64,000 nt of DNA, from the NCBI GenBank assembly GCA_010672585.1, contig JAAHGF010000004.1:28821-92820 (forward strand), read 5' to 3'. The position numbers were made by a program, and so were the translations under genes. Under the pieces are notes generated by a model. The model saw only the letters and a list, made by a program, of their open reading frames with translations, made no database searches and was not told the DNA's origin. Origin of the DNA: Okeania sp. SIO1I7. Its GTDB lineage: Bacteria > Cyanobacteriota > Cyanobacteriia > Cyanobacteriales > Microcoleaceae. Shown here piece after piece: positions 46,037 to 55,613 of this stretch. Every line of letters starts with the position of its first letter. The first letter of the stretch is position 1.

Positions 46037-46216
46037 AATATTAATCTGTGTTTTCTATCTATAGTTGAATTTTTTATTCCTTACATATATTTTAAATATT
46101 CATCTTTTTTTCTTTTTTTTATACACTTTTTTTTGACGATAGCCTATTATTTTCTGAAATTGGTATTAATAGTATGTTTTATTCATAGATGCGTTCATTA
46201 ATGGATAGTTGATAAT

Positions 46217-46694
46217 GTAAGCATTCAGCCGTCAGCCGTCAGCTATCAGTTATTGCTTTTAGTTTGAGATAAAAGCTTTGCTAATTTATCAGAATTAGAC
46301 ATTGCGTAATTAAGGTATGAAAGTAGGTTTATAGGTATAGCGGTGTGCGCAGGCAACAGCTCATCTGGCAACAGCTCATCTGGGGGAATAAAAGACCGAG
46401 AATACAAGACTTTTAGCTATTGGACAGTTCTTGTAATTTGTAAATATGCCAGCGCACATTGCTATATGGAGGAAACACTGGAGTTGGGAATAGGGAATAG
46501 GGAAAAGTTAATATTAACAAGTAGTTCAAAAAATCGAAAATACAAAATCATCAAATCATGCCTATCTATAAGTAACACCCAGAATTTATACTTACGCCTA
46601 AAAGCTGGCTGAAACAGTCTATATTCATTAAAACCCGGTCATAAGAGCTGACAGCTAATAGCTGTTTGCGCAGCATTCCGCAGGAAATGCTTAC
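46217..46694. repeat. MITE family B, copy 4, perfect 8-bp target duplication
   Basis: Ends GTAAGCATTCAGCCGTCAGC and GGAAATGCTTAC; TTGATAAT occurs exactly on both sides (46209-46216 and 46695-46702). The element is longer than the 186- and 205-bp copies because a family C element is inserted at 46336-46466. The small frame at 46343-46612 lies inside and is not a gene. Confidence 0.85.
46336..46466 (+). repeat. Repeat family C, copy 3, nested in a family B MITE
   Basis: TATAGCGGTGTGCGCAGGCA at the left and CAGCGCACATTGCTATA at the right, with an interior (AACAGCTCATCTGG, GGGGGAATAA, GACTTTTAGCTATT) matching the copy at 1224-1355. Confidence 0.65.
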
Positions 46695-46828
46695 TTGATA
46701 ATTACCTCTCCCTAAAAGGGATAGGATTGACAAATAAGGAAAAAATTTATTTTTTTCTCCTTGAAAAGGGAGACTTTTAACCCGAATTGTTTAATTATTT
46801 AATTATTTAATTATTAATTATTCGGTAA

Positions 46829-47375
46829 TTTTATTTTTGTTTACTAATAGTACGAAATATAGCAAAAATATTGATGAAGCTTTAATTTGCTTGACTTGTT
46901 TCACACCATGAGATAAATGTACAGCATTACCTAGGGAAGAAAGAAACAAAAAGCCAATGCTAGAAAGTTTTGCTCTTCTTTAATACTTCTTAAGGAATGC
47001 TTTTAAGCAGGGCTGTTTCATTCTAAACTTTGCCATTTTATATATTGATGAAACTAGGTTATTTCCAGCTTGAGGAAATTTATCCTTCCCTGTCTGAAAA
47101 TCAATAAATTCATTGCCAAAATCTATAATGAAATCACCCTTCGTTTTAAGTCCTACATAAAAGATTTAGAGGCAGTTTAAATGCTCCTTTAAATTGAACT
47201 TTTTACTACTTATGATGTTTCACATAAATCATCCATCCAGTGGATAATTTGTCGGTCTCTATTTCTGACATAAATTCTACGCCAACAGCTAAGTAAGAGG
47301 AACTTCATTACAGTTAAAAGTTAAAAGTTTAAGATTGATTTAGCTCAAAAGTTGAACTGATAATAATTTGACTTA
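46829..47375. other. Intergenic, nothing recognised
   Basis: No reading frame or repeat I can assign. AT-rich. Confidence 0.4.
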
Positions 47376-47500
47376 TACCAAATTGAAATGAAGCTGCATA
47401 GAATAATATTTCAAGCATAATTGACCGCAGATAGGAGTAGATAGAGATAGATAGATTTAATGAGTTTCATAATTCTATGCAACCTCATATAAAACTGGTA
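47376..47500 (+). repeat. MITE-like element with TACCAAATT / AACTGGTA ends
   Basis: Left TACCAAATTGAAATGAAGCT and GCATAGAATAATATT; right AATTCTATGCAACCTCATAT and AAAACTGGTA, forming a long imperfect hairpin. A relative lies at 57378-57483 (TACCAATTTTATGTGAGGTG ... ATTCTATGCAACTTAGAAAT) with partly inverted interior. From 47501 to 47790 there are C-rich CCCCATCTCCC repeats and a right end GCAAACCCTAATTA. Confidence 0.6.
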
Positions 47501-47790
47501 TTAGGTAATAATTTTGCACTTATTGTGTGAAATTATGCGTGACAAAATTTTAAGTTATATGAACTACAAAAAGTTGTGCAAATATACGAATCTCCCTATC
47601 TCCCCATCTCCCCATCTCCCCATCTCCCTAGTGTGAAGCTGAAAATGTAAGAATTTTGAGCAGACAGGGGCAAAAAACCTCACCCATAAGACTTTCATAA
47701 GCAAACCCTAATTATTTTGATGGTAGTAGAAAGAATTGAGTCAGGACGCTATGATCGAAATAACTAAGTTAAGTTTTGTAAAGAAAAAAA

Positions 47791-48417
47791 TTGACTGCTA
47801 TTTCACCCAAACATTCTATTATACAACCCAAACCTTGGTACTCCCTAGCTCCCTTATGGCAAGGAGGAGAAGAAGTAGTGCGCCAAGGTCTACCCCACTG
47901 CCAACTTTCACCTGCATGGCAAATATTACTACTTGGAGATGGCTCTCCCACTCGTCACTTACAACTTTTAACAACTGAACCCACAGAAGTTGATGTAATT
48001 GATATGTCTCCCATTGGCATGAATCTTGATAATGCCCCTGACTTAATTAATGCTGTACCTGGCCCTAGACTGCGACGGCAGGTATGGTTGAGGACAACTT
48101 CAGGACAAAGACTCGCTTATGCTGCTTCCTGGTGGGAAGCGAGTCATGTGGATGAGTATTTGCAAAATCGGTCTTTGCCTATTTGGGCTAGTTTAGCTCG
48201 TTTGCGGACTGAATTGTATCGAGATGTCCAGGGAATTTATTATGGTCATTCTAGAGAATTAGAGTTAGCTTTTGGGGAGTTAGGACCATTTTGGGGACGA
48301 CATTATCTGTTTTGGCATCATGGCCAACCACTAACATTAATTTATGAAGTGTTTTCACCTTATCTCAAGAAATATTTAGGACCAACAAATGTTACGGATG
48401 GCGATTCTCCAAAGTAA
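47791..48417 (+). CDS. Chorismate--pyruvate lyase (DUF98 type)
   Basis: 208 residues matching the cyanobacterial chorismate lyase family, which releases pyruvate from chorismate to give 4-hydroxybenzoate for plastoquinone synthesis. Text seen: WQILLLGDGSPTRHLQLLTT, VDVIDMSPIGMNLDNAPDLI, PRLRRQVWLRTTSGQRLAYA, ASWWEASHVDEYLQNRSLPI and GRHYLFWHHGQPLTLIYEVF. The central arginine-rich RLRRQVWL strand and the late glutamate (IYEVFSP) fit the UbiC fold. Translation seems to start at TTG 47791: a TAA stop lies in frame 12 bases upstream, and no ATG occurs before residue 72. AAAGAAA precedes the TTG. Soluble, single gene. Confidence 0.85.
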   Translation: MTAISPKHSIIQPKPWYSLAPLWQGGEEVVRQGLPHCQLSPAWQILLLGDGSPTRHLQLLTTEPTEVDVIDMSPIGMNLDNAPDLINAVPGPRLRRQVWLRTTSGQRLAYAASWWEASHVDEYLQNRSLPIWASLARLRTELYRDVQGIYYGHSRELELAFGELGPFWGRHYLFWHHGQPLTLIYEVFSPYLKKYLGPTNVTDGDSPK

Positions 48418-48608
48418 TAGTTGTTATACTATTTCACTTTCAGATATATTACAAATGGTTTCATACCTAGGTTATGTGAAATAGTCGTTAGTATTAAGAA
48501 ATTATAAAAAGTATAAAACTGTAAAATTTGTATGAAATAATTTAGCAAGGCATTGATTAGAAAGGTTAAACTTAAACTTTATAATTTACATAAAAGTAGA
48601 GGGAAAAT

Positions 48609-48887
48609 ATGAGCAATCAAGAAGATAGAGAAAAATTTCAAGAGTTAATCAAGCAAGCCAAGGAGGCTAATAAAGACGATAATATTTCTGATAGTGAAGT
48701 CAGAAAAGAAGTTTATGATAATCTTGAAAATAAGAGCTTAACGTATTTCCTGAAAATTTTTGGTAAAGACGATTATGATGTTGATGATGATGAAATGGGG
48801 TTATTAGATTGGCTAATGAATGATTTATTTAAAACAGAAAATAAAAATGATGAATATCAAAAAAGAATTGATAGTATGAGCAAGTAA
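48609..48887 (+). CDS. Small acidic hypothetical protein
   Basis: 92 residues, strongly acidic (DDYDVDDDEMGLLDWLMNDL), with helical ends and no cysteines or membrane helix. AGAGGGAAAAT lies before the ATG, a good ribosome site. A terminator-like hairpin follows at 48904. The family is not recognised. Confidence 0.6.
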   Translation: MSNQEDREKFQELIKQAKEANKDDNISDSEVRKEVYDNLENKSLTYFLKIFGKDDYDVDDDEMGLLDWLMNDLFKTENKNDEYQKRIDSMSK

Positions 48888-48903
48888 ATATTACTTTTGA
48901 TTT

Positions 48904-48943
48904 AAAAAAACACTCCATCATCTGAAAAGAGGTGTGTTTTTTT
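48904..48943 (+). terminator. Intrinsic terminator after the acidic protein gene
   Basis: AAAAAAACACTCC and GGTGTGTTTTTTT form a stem of about nine pairs closed by an 18-base loop, with the T tract on the 3' side. It starts 16 bases after the stop at 48887. Confidence 0.6.
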
Positions 48944-48972
48944 CAGCAGAAAAATTTGATTATTGGTAACTA

Positions 48973-49247
48973 ATTAGGGTTTGCGCTTCACTAGTCTTAT
49001 GGGTGAGGGTAGGAGACAACCCACCCCTACTGCTCCCAGGAGGGGAGGGGGAGACAGGAGAAAAGGGTCGGGAGCGAGGAGGTAGGAGCGGGCGTTTTGT
49101 CCCAAGATTGTTCTGCCCAACTATGCGCCTAAAATACGCTCCTAGCATGAGCATCAATAGCTGAAAACCAGGCACTTTTTCAAGGCCCCAAAAAGGCTAA
49201 AATCTTCATCTGTAAATACTTTTAGATTTAATCAGCAAGCCCTAATT
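48973..49247 (+). repeat. Element with AATTAGGGTTTGC / GCAAGCCCTAATT ends
   Basis: About 275 bp bounded by inverted ends AATTAGGGTTTGC and GCAAGCCCTAATT. Interior: GTAGGAGACAACCCACCCCT and GCTCCCAGGAGGGGAGG. Partial relatives: the left part near 25374-25470 (TTAGGGTTTGCTGAAAAAGT, then CAACCCACCCCTAGC) and near 35198, and a right end near 47700-47714 (GCAAACCCTAATTA). No gene lies in 48944-49445. Confidence 0.55.
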
Positions 49248-49445
49248 ATCAAAATATTATTCTATCGTTTTATATTATGTCTGGTAGAATAGTTATGAAT
49301 AATTAGGAACATGAAATGGAGAAAACAAGAACAACTTAGATAAGAAATTTTCCATGGCAATGACTTATCTAAATATCATACCTACAAGCTACCACATATC
49401 ACCTAATACTTTAGATTGTCATTAATTAACCAGACATAATACTAT

Positions 49446-50927
49446 TTAAACTTGAACAGTATTTTCTAGAATAAGTTTAGAACGCTTCAACTTGTCTGGT
49501 AAAGGAATAGGATAGTCACCAGTAAAACAAGCAGAACAAAAAGTCTTAGGATCTTCATCCGTTGTTCTTAACATCCCCTCCCAACTCAAGTATGCGAGAG
49601 AGTCAACACCTATTTGTTCAGCAATTTCTGCAACTGATTTAGTTGCTCCAATTAATTGCTCTTGATTATCTGTATCAATACCATAAAAACAGGGATGAGT
49701 TACTGGTGGGGAAGAAATTCTCATGTGAACTTCTGTTGCGCCAGAATCTCGCAAAGCTTTAACAATTTTTTTACTGGTGTTGCCACGCACAATGGAATCG
49801 TCAACTATAATCACTCGCTTACCTTCTAATACATCTTTGAGAGGGTTAAGTTTCATGCGGATGCCTGATTCTCTCATGTGTTGAGTTGGCTGAATAAAGG
49901 TACGACCAACGTAGCGATTTTTAATTAATCCCTCAGCATAGGGAATACCTGATTCTTGAGAAAAACCTATAGCTGCGGGAATACCAGAATCAGGAACACC
50001 TATGACCATATCTGCCTCTACTAAAGATTCTCTTGCTAACTGACGTCCTATTTTGAGTCTGTAGCTGTATAAACTACCACCTTCCATTATGCTGTCCGGG
50101 CGGGCAAAATAAATCATTTCAAAAATACATAGCTTCCTTTGTGGTTTCTGATTCCAGTGGAAGGAAGCCATACCTTCTTCTGTAATCCAAACTAACTCTC
50201 CAGGTTCAACATCTCGGAGATATTCTGCACCAATAATATCTAAAGCACAGGTTTCTGAGGCTAGGACATATCTTTTTGGGTTGATATCTTCTAAAGTACC
50301 AATCACAAGGGGTCGTACCCCGTGGGGGTCGCGTACTCCCATCAGACCTTCTGGGGTACCAATGGTTAAACTGAAAGCTCCTTGACACAAATGAAAAGCA
50401 CTAATAGCAGCTTCTAGCCAGCTTTTACCAGTTTTAACTTCTGTGGCGATCGCTAATGCAATCATTTCTGAATCTGTAGTGCTCTTAAAATTACATCCAC
50501 GGTTGATTAGTTCTTTTTTTAAGTCTTGTGTATTGACAAGGTTACCATTATGTGCAATTGCCAAAGGTCCAAGAGGGGTCTCAACAAGAGCAGGTTGAGC
50601 ATTAATAATCTGACTAGAGCCTGTAGTAGAATAACGAGTATGACCAATGCCTATATTACCAGTCAACTGCTGTAAGATGGACTCATTAAAGACTTGAGAT
50701 ACTAGCCCCATTCCTTTATGTATGTAAATTTTATCATCTTGAAAAGTAGCAATTCCTGCAGATTCTTGACCTCGATGCTGTAGTGCATATAAGCCAAAAT
50801 AGGTTAGTTTAGTTACATCTTCTTCTGGGGCATAAATTCCGAAAACACCACAAGCTTCTTCTGGTTTATCTATCTCAAGATAATTTTCTAAATTTTTCTT
50901 AGTAGTTGAAGGGTATTTGTCAGTCAT
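49446..50927 (-). CDS. purF: Amidophosphoribosyltransferase
   Basis: 493 residues, catalysing the first committed step of purine synthesis: PRPP plus glutamine to phosphoribosylamine. The glutaminase nucleophile is C26 after a short propeptide (PEEACGVFGIYAPEED). GLYALQHRGQESAGIATFQD follows. The PRPP-binding loop is VIIVDDSIVRGNTSKKIVKA (about 370-389). Cysteines near the C-terminus (KTFCSACFTGDYPI) with CGVF and HPCFYGI fit the iron-sulfur type of PurF. The length is normal. The ATG at 50927 follows AAGGAGTTAAAATATAACC on the minus strand. Single gene. Confidence 0.97.
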   Translation of the reverse strand: MTDKYPSTTKKNLENYLEIDKPEEACGVFGIYAPEEDVTKLTYFGLYALQHRGQESAGIATFQDDKIYIHKGMGLVSQVFNESILQQLTGNIGIGHTRYSTTGSSQIINAQPALVETPLGPLAIAHNGNLVNTQDLKKELINRGCNFKSTTDSEMIALAIATEVKTGKSWLEAAISAFHLCQGAFSLTIGTPEGLMGVRDPHGVRPLVIGTLEDINPKRYVLASETCALDIIGAEYLRDVEPGELVWITEEGMASFHWNQKPQRKLCIFEMIYFARPDSIMEGGSLYSYRLKIGRQLARESLVEADMVIGVPDSGIPAAIGFSQESGIPYAEGLIKNRYVGRTFIQPTQHMRESGIRMKLNPLKDVLEGKRVIIVDDSIVRGNTSKKIVKALRDSGATEVHMRISSPPVTHPCFYGIDTDNQEQLIGATKSVAEIAEQIGVDSLAYLSWEGMLRTTDEDPKTFCSACFTGDYPIPLPDKLKRSKLILENTVQV

Positions 50928-51476
50928 GGTTATATTTTAACTCCTTATCAGGATTATTAGTTTTTATAACTCTTTTCAAAGTGGTAAATTATCTGGTCTA
51001 GGGATAGACTAGGAAAAAGTTAACCTCATCTTAAACTATAGTAACTAATTTTGTGAAGTATTGTAAACTAAATAGGTAAAATATTAAGCTCATCAGGGCG
51101 ATCGATAACTGACCAAACCCTTCGATTTATAAAATTACTAGAATGCTGGTGGCATTCTACTGGAGCTTGCTTAAGGCAAAAAAGTTTTCCTAGAGTTATT
51201 TAGTACTAATTGTTGCATCAAACAATTTCGCAAAAAGGTAAGGAAGAAAAAAGAATAAAAATTATGATAGAGATTAGGTAGGAAATATGATTATCAGTCT
51301 CAAAGTTGCCATAAATCTCCAAATTCCTTTTTATAGTATTATTTTTGATAATTGGTATTAATGTTGGTAAAATCTGTTTAGTAGGAATGAATCGCCGTTT
51401 CAGGTTTAATGTATTATGTCCAGTTAAATACTTAAGTTAAATCATTGAGAAATATGTATTCTTAAACAAATATCCT
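50928..51476. other. Divergent purF / cyclic-nucleotide protein region, nothing recognised
   Basis: 549 AT-rich bases containing the promoters of both flanking genes. No member of the repeat families seen elsewhere, no purine riboswitch-like fold and no reading frame can be supported. Confidence 0.5.
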
Positions 51477-52019
51477 ATGAGTAAAGTGTTAGCTATATTA
51501 GGGGAATTGAGCAATCGTGACATTGATTGGATGATTGCTAATGGTAGTAAGGAAAAAATTACTACTAACACTATATTAATCCATGAAGGTCAACCAATTG
51601 ATGCTCTTTATATTGTACTTGATGGCACAATGAAAGCTTATGTAGCTGGTGTTGGAAATCAAGAAATAGGTATTATTACTTCTGGTGAAATTTTGGGAGA
51701 GATGTCTTTTGTAGATGGTCGATTACCATCTGCTACTGTAAAGGCGATAGAAAATACTTTAATTCTGTCTATCTCTAAACAAAAATTAAATGAAAAATTA
51801 GAGCAAGATGTATTATTTTCTCTCAGATTTTATCGAGCAATTACTAAGTTTTTATCGACTCGATTACGCGGTACTGTAACCCGCTTTAGTGAACATAAAG
51901 ATTTACTTTATCAAGATAATTATGGGAATAATAATAATAATACTGAAACATTAGCAGAGAATAGTGCCGTAGCTAAGTCTAGATTTGAAGCATTAATGGA
52001 GCGTCTTAAGAGTAGTTAA
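51477..52019 (+). CDS. Cyclic-nucleotide-binding-domain protein without DNA-binding domain
   Basis: 180 residues. Residues about 15-130 form a CRP/PKA-type cNMP-binding barrel: TILIHEGQPIDALYIVLDGT, GIITSGEILGEMSFVDGRLP and SATVKAIENTLILSI. The phosphate-binding cassette GEILGEMSF..GRLPSATV is close to the GEfGEmall..PRsAtV pattern, but the arginine lies in a shifted RLPSATV context, so ligand binding is uncertain. A long helix (120-140) follows, but no helix-turn-helix: the C-terminus (140-180) is Asn-rich and ends ALMERLKSS. It may sense cAMP or cGMP, or a redox or protein partner, and act through protein contacts. Single gene, ATG at 51477. Confidence 0.85.
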   Translation: MSKVLAILGELSNRDIDWMIANGSKEKITTNTILIHEGQPIDALYIVLDGTMKAYVAGVGNQEIGIITSGEILGEMSFVDGRLPSATVKAIENTLILSISKQKLNEKLEQDVLFSLRFYRAITKFLSTRLRGTVTRFSEHKDLLYQDNYGNNNNNTETLAENSAVAKSRFEALMERLKSS

Positions 52020-52414
52020 TGTTCTCTATTACTACAAATTATATAATTCTATTAAGCTATCGTATTGCTGAGGAGTCAGAACTCAGAAGTCAGGAGTCAG
52101 GAGTTAGGAGTCAGGAGAAAGAAAGGATAAGGATTTGAATAGCATAAATTTTTAAATTATTATTCAATAGAACATCTGTATTAAGATTAAGTAATTTTGC
52201 GACTAGATCAAATCCGGATGATTAGTTATTGTATCGCGCTCGGAGTCAGGAGTCAGATCAAATCCGGTTGAATACCTATTATTTATATAGTTGGGAGATG
52301 GGGAGGTGTGGAGATTGAATATTGAAGTTTGGATAGAATTTAAACATATACTGTATAACCAGATTCTATATTACTGTATAACTGTATAACCGGATTTTAT
52401 ATGATACATTCACA
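52020..52414. other. Intergenic, short repeats only
   Basis: GAAGTCAGGAGTCAGGAGTT-type direct repeats near 52080-52120, and AAATCCGGTTGAATACC and TATAACCGGATT motifs related to the family H ends listed downstream. No gene. Confidence 0.45.
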
Positions 52415-52504
52415 GGACTTACCCATGAGGTACGAAAAACTAGGATTTGAGATTGCTTCCCTGTCAGTCGCAATGACAAAAATAGGTCGCAGGTGCGTAA
52501 GTCC
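52415..52504 (-). repeat. TA-type MITE (GGACTTACGCA family), copy 2, inverted
   Basis: GGACTTACCCATGAGG at the left and CGCAGGTGCGTAAGTCC at the right. The interior is the reverse complement of copy 1 at 5287-5385 (TTGAGATTGCTTCCCT, GTCGCAATGAC). Flanks are CA and TA, so one end has mutated. Confidence 0.7.
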
Positions 52505-52650
52505 TAATTCAATTTCTACTCGGGTATCTCCAATGGTTTAAAAGTTAATATTTTTCAGAGATTCATTTTTGATCTCATGCTACGCTTCCCATGGTAGTAA
52601 ACTGATAGCGTAGCTCCTCGAATTTGTACTTTGAAGCTAAAAATTTGAAG

Positions 52651-53763
52651 ATGTCAGAATTTGATCGAAGTGAAAATCAACAAAAATTCGACCAAGTAAT
52701 CATGGGTCATTGTCTAGAGTTGGCCCAACGTGCTTTAGGTAAAACTGCCCCTAATCCCATGGTAGGTTGTGCGATCGCTCAAAATGGCCAAATTGTGGGG
52801 ACAGGGTTTCATCCTGGTGCAGGTCATCCTCATGCAGAAGTTTTTGCTCTCCAAGAGGCAGGTGAAAAAGCAAAAGGAGCTACTGTCTATGTTAGTTTAG
52901 AACCATGTAGTCACTATGGACGTACACCACCTTGTACGGAAGCTTTAATTGCAGCAGGTGTAGCAAAGGTTGTGGTGGGAATGATCGATCCTAATCCTTT
53001 GGTTGCAGGTAGTGGTATAGCAAAATTACGAGAAGCTGGTATTCAAGTGGTGGTTGGAGTGTTAGAAGCTGAATGTCGTCAACTAAATGAAGCTTTTATT
53101 CATCGAATACTTCACCAAAAACCTTTTGGAATTTTGAAATATGCCATGACTCTTGATGGCAAAATTGCTGCTACTACAGGTCATAGTGCATGGGTGACAT
53201 CACCTGTAGCGCGGAGTGAAGTACATAAGTTACGGGTTGCTTGTGATGCGGTGATTATTGGAGGGAATACGGTGCGTAGAGATAATCCACTTTTGACAAG
53301 TCGCAGCACTAAAGCTGATAATCCTTTGCGGGTGGTTATGAGTCGCGGTCTAGATTTACCTACAGAGGCTAATTTATGGGATGTTGATGAAGCTAATACT
53401 TTAGTGTTTACAGAAGTAGGGTCTAATCAAGAATTTCAGCAATATTTGAGGCAAAAAGGGGTTGAAGTACTGGAAATTTCATCATTGACTCCGGCAAAGG
53501 TGATGGAAAATCTCTACGATCGCGGATTCCTTTCTATAGTTTGGGAATGTGGGGGAACTTTGGCAGCAAGGGCGATCGCTGATGGTGCGGTGCAGAAAAT
53601 ATGGGCTTTTATTGCTCCTAAAATTATTGGTGGGCAAATAGCACCTTCACCTGTGGGGGATTTAGGATTAGTTAAAATGACGGATGCTGTGGAGGTAGAG
53701 AATATGAGTATTCGTGCTGTTGGTTGTGACTATTTATTGACAGGTTATATCATGTCCGGTTGA
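52651..53763 (+). CDS. ribD: Riboflavin biosynthesis protein RibD (deaminase/reductase)
   Basis: About 370 residues, a bifunctional enzyme for the second and third steps of riboflavin synthesis. N-terminal deaminase: zinc ligands in PHAEVFAL and EPCSHYGRTPPCTEALI. C-terminal DHFR-like reductase: KPFGILKYAMTLDGKIAATT, SHAWVTSP-like HSAWVTSPVARSEVHKLRVA, DAVIIGGNTVRRDNPLLTSR. I chose ATG 52651 (TTTGAAG upstream) over an in-frame TTG at 52624. The last codons (GYIMSG and stop) lie inside a family H repeat starting at 53747, so the C-terminus was remodelled by the insertion. Confidence 0.95.
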   Translation: MSEFDRSENQQKFDQVIMGHCLELAQRALGKTAPNPMVGCAIAQNGQIVGTGFHPGAGHPHAEVFALQEAGEKAKGATVYVSLEPCSHYGRTPPCTEALIAAGVAKVVVGMIDPNPLVAGSGIAKLREAGIQVVVGVLEAECRQLNEAFIHRILHQKPFGILKYAMTLDGKIAATTGHSAWVTSPVARSEVHKLRVACDAVIIGGNTVRRDNPLLTSRSTKADNPLRVVMSRGLDLPTEANLWDVDEANTLVFTEVGSNQEFQQYLRQKGVEVLEISSLTPAKVMENLYDRGFLSIVWECGGTLAARAIADGAVQKIWAFIAPKIIGGQIAPSPVGDLGLVKMTDAVEVENMSIRAVGCDYLLTGYIMSG

Positions 53764-53864
53764 ATAATTATAAATAAATGAGGGAGGAGTCAGAACTCAG
53801 GAGTTAGGAGGGAAGAAAGAAGAGGAGGAAGTTTTTTGATCACGCTCTTATACGAACATGATAT
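53747..53864 (+). repeat. Repeat family H (ATATCATGTCCGG ends), copy 1, on the ribD stop
   Basis: ATATCATGTCCGGTTGAATA at the left, including the ribD stop, and CGAACATGATAT at the right; GA-rich interior then TTTTTTGATCAC. Other copies are at 54155-54306, 54304-54858 (with a large insert) and 59039-59168. Confidence 0.6.
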
Positions 53865-53869
53865 TATTA

Positions 53870-53956
53870 GGACTTACGCAGATACGCTATATATAGTTAT
53901 CATAACTATTGTCCAATAGTTACTGGACTCTATACACAGTGTCTTTGCGTAAGTCC
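53870..53956 (+). repeat. TA-type MITE (GGACTTACGCA family), copy 3
   Basis: GGACTTACGCAGATACGC at the left and TTTGCGTAAGTCC at the right, 87 bp, with an interior unlike copies 1 and 2 (ATAGTTATCATAACTATTG). The left flank is TA; the right flank has mutated. Confidence 0.65.
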
Positions 53957-54154
53957 TGATTATATTAAATTTGATTGAATACTAATAACTTGATGGAAGC
54001 AAGACAGGAGGAAAGAGAGGGAGGTAGAAAAGAGTGCCGTTACCCGGAAGTTAAGAGTCTAGCATTTAAAAGCGAGTGCTAATTGGCGAGGTTTCCTACG
54101 GCGTTTTTAAAGTGCGGAAATGGTTCCGCACACATCGCCTCCAGAATGTAATAT

Positions 54155-54858
54155 GATATCATGTCCGGTAGCATCGGTATTGTATAGAGAAGGTAAGAAA
54201 GACCGAAGTTGGAAGAAGGAAGAAGCTTTAAGAGAAGGAAAAACCATTAATGGCGCTAGATATTTCCCCAACTTTATACACGCTCCGATACCAACGGACA
54301 TGATATTATGTCCGGTTGAATACTTACACTTTGGAGGAGTTCATTAATGGATAATGGATAATGGATAATGGATAATTACCTCGGGTTTTAACCGTTACGG
54401 AATTGAATATAAGGAATATTGCCTTTTCTTGGTCGATGGTCGGACAGCGCAGGTTTCGGAGCTATCCCACCCAACGGGTGCGCTCCGAAGAGAGAACTCC
54501 GTTCCGCTGACGCGAAACGCGTCAGCGTTGCGTTACGCCAGTTTTGCGAAGCAAAAGCAAACGACCGCTGTCTTGGTCGATTGGATATGGCGAGGGGACC
54601 TCGCCATCCCTCGACCGCTTTTTTCCCCTTAAAAGGGTCGGCTTCAAGGCGCGAATTATTTAATTATTAATTATTAATTATTAATTATTCGGTAAAGCAG
54701 AAGGCAGCGGGAGCTGGAGGGAGAAGTGGTGCGACCCCGCGTCGGCGTCAGCTCGCTTGCGGAATGCTGACTCCTTTTCGGGAATGCGCACTCCTGTGAG
54801 GAAAGAAAAGCTTAGAAGAGAAAAGGTTTTTTTATCACTGATTATCCGGACATGATAT
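54155..54858 (+). repeat. Repeat family H, two abutting copies, the second carrying family A
   Basis: 54155-54306 runs ATATCATGTCCGGTAGCATC to CCAACGGACATGATAT. The second starts at 54304 (ATATTATGTCCGGTTGAATA) and ends at 54858 (ATTATCCGGACATGATAT). The second is long because an inverted family A copy (54340-54694) and other debris are inside it. The frames at 54419-54670 and 54429-54632 lie within and are not genes. Confidence 0.6.
54340..54694 (-). repeat. Repeat family A, copy 12 (inverted), nested in family H
   Basis: TTCATTAATGGATAATGGAT at the left, TTACCTCGGGTTTTAACCGT, the REP hairpin at 54575-54616 (GGTCGATTGGATATGGCGAG ... CCATCCCTCGACC), CCTTAAAAGGGTCGGCTTCA, and the heptamer array ending TTAATTATTCGGTA. 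About 100 bases of GC-richer sequence with GACGCGAAACGCGTCAGCG have been added. Confidence 0.65.
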
Positions 54859-54955
54859 AAGACGCACATCTGACAGTCAAAAGTATTGATTGGTAAGGCT
54901 TTTAGGATTTTGTAACTGGTCAGTTATTTCTGCCATCCTGCAAGAGTTTGTTCAT

Positions 54956-55174
54956 TAGACATCTCCTCCAAAAGAGGCAACAGGCAACAGCTCATCTGGC
55001 AACAGAAAGAAATAATTGATAATTTATGGATAAGAATTGATTTGATTTTTGATTTTTGGAGATGTCTATTAGACATCTCCTCCAAAAGAGGCAGTAGAGA
55101 GTGGGGAGTAAGCGGAAAGAATTAATATATCTAGTACGATAATTAATTTGATTTTTTATGATCGGAGATGTCTA
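54956..55174 (+). repeat. Two tandem MITE-like elements with TAGACATCTCC ends
   Basis: The first copy is 54956-55068 and the second 55070-55174. Each begins TAGACATCTCCTCCAAAAGA and ends GGAGATGTCTA. They are separated by one T, and each has TA at its ends, suggesting a TA-targeting transposase. Interiors are alike (AGAATTGATTTGATTTTTGA, AATTAATTTGATTTTTTATG). From 55175 to 55613 nothing is recognised; this holds the promoter of the next gene. Confidence 0.65.
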
Positions 55175-55613
55175 TTATAAATTTTTGTTCAAAATGTTTG
55201 AATAATCAATCTTAAAATATATAAATTATCAATTTTCCGGTAGTATTGGTCTTATTAAGTATTTAGTAATAAAAAAACATATAGAAGTAGATATTGAGCC
55301 TAATTTACGATTTAAATATTAAAGAAAATAGTATTATATTTATACAAATAACATCAACCTTAGATTTGGAGCTGGTAGAGAATATCCATATAATTTAGGA
55401 ACTAGAAAATGAGGGTAGGAATTACCAAAATTTCATCTATTTTTTGATTTTTCACGATTCATTTCAAATGGCTATATCTGAATATAAATTAGAGCGGTTT
55501 TCAGGAAAATGGAATATGCAGTAAAAACTATAATCCTTGTAGAGACCTTATATAAAACTGTCGTCTAATGAAGCGAAAACTGCTATAAATGTATACACAA
55601 TCTTTTAAATCTG

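Larger units (their letters stand above)
46190..46828 (-). repeat. Repeat family A, copy 11 (inverted), split by a nested MITE
   Basis: Left piece TTCATTAATGGATAGTTGATAAT (family A terminus in inverted form); right piece from 46695, TTGATAATTACCTCTCCCTA ... TTAATTATTCGGTAAT. Between them lies a 478-bp family B MITE, itself carrying a family C element. Deleting 46217-46702 restores a continuous family A copy with GTTGATAATTACC at the junction. Confidence 0.75.

Noticed and set aside
46343..46612. 89-residue gene
   Set aside because: Lies across nested family C and B repeats; the same text appears in the repeat copy at 1224.
54419..54670. 83-residue gene (and 67-residue gene at 54429)
   Set aside because: Both lie inside a family A repeat with the REP hairpin; overlapping frames through GC-rich repeat DNA.
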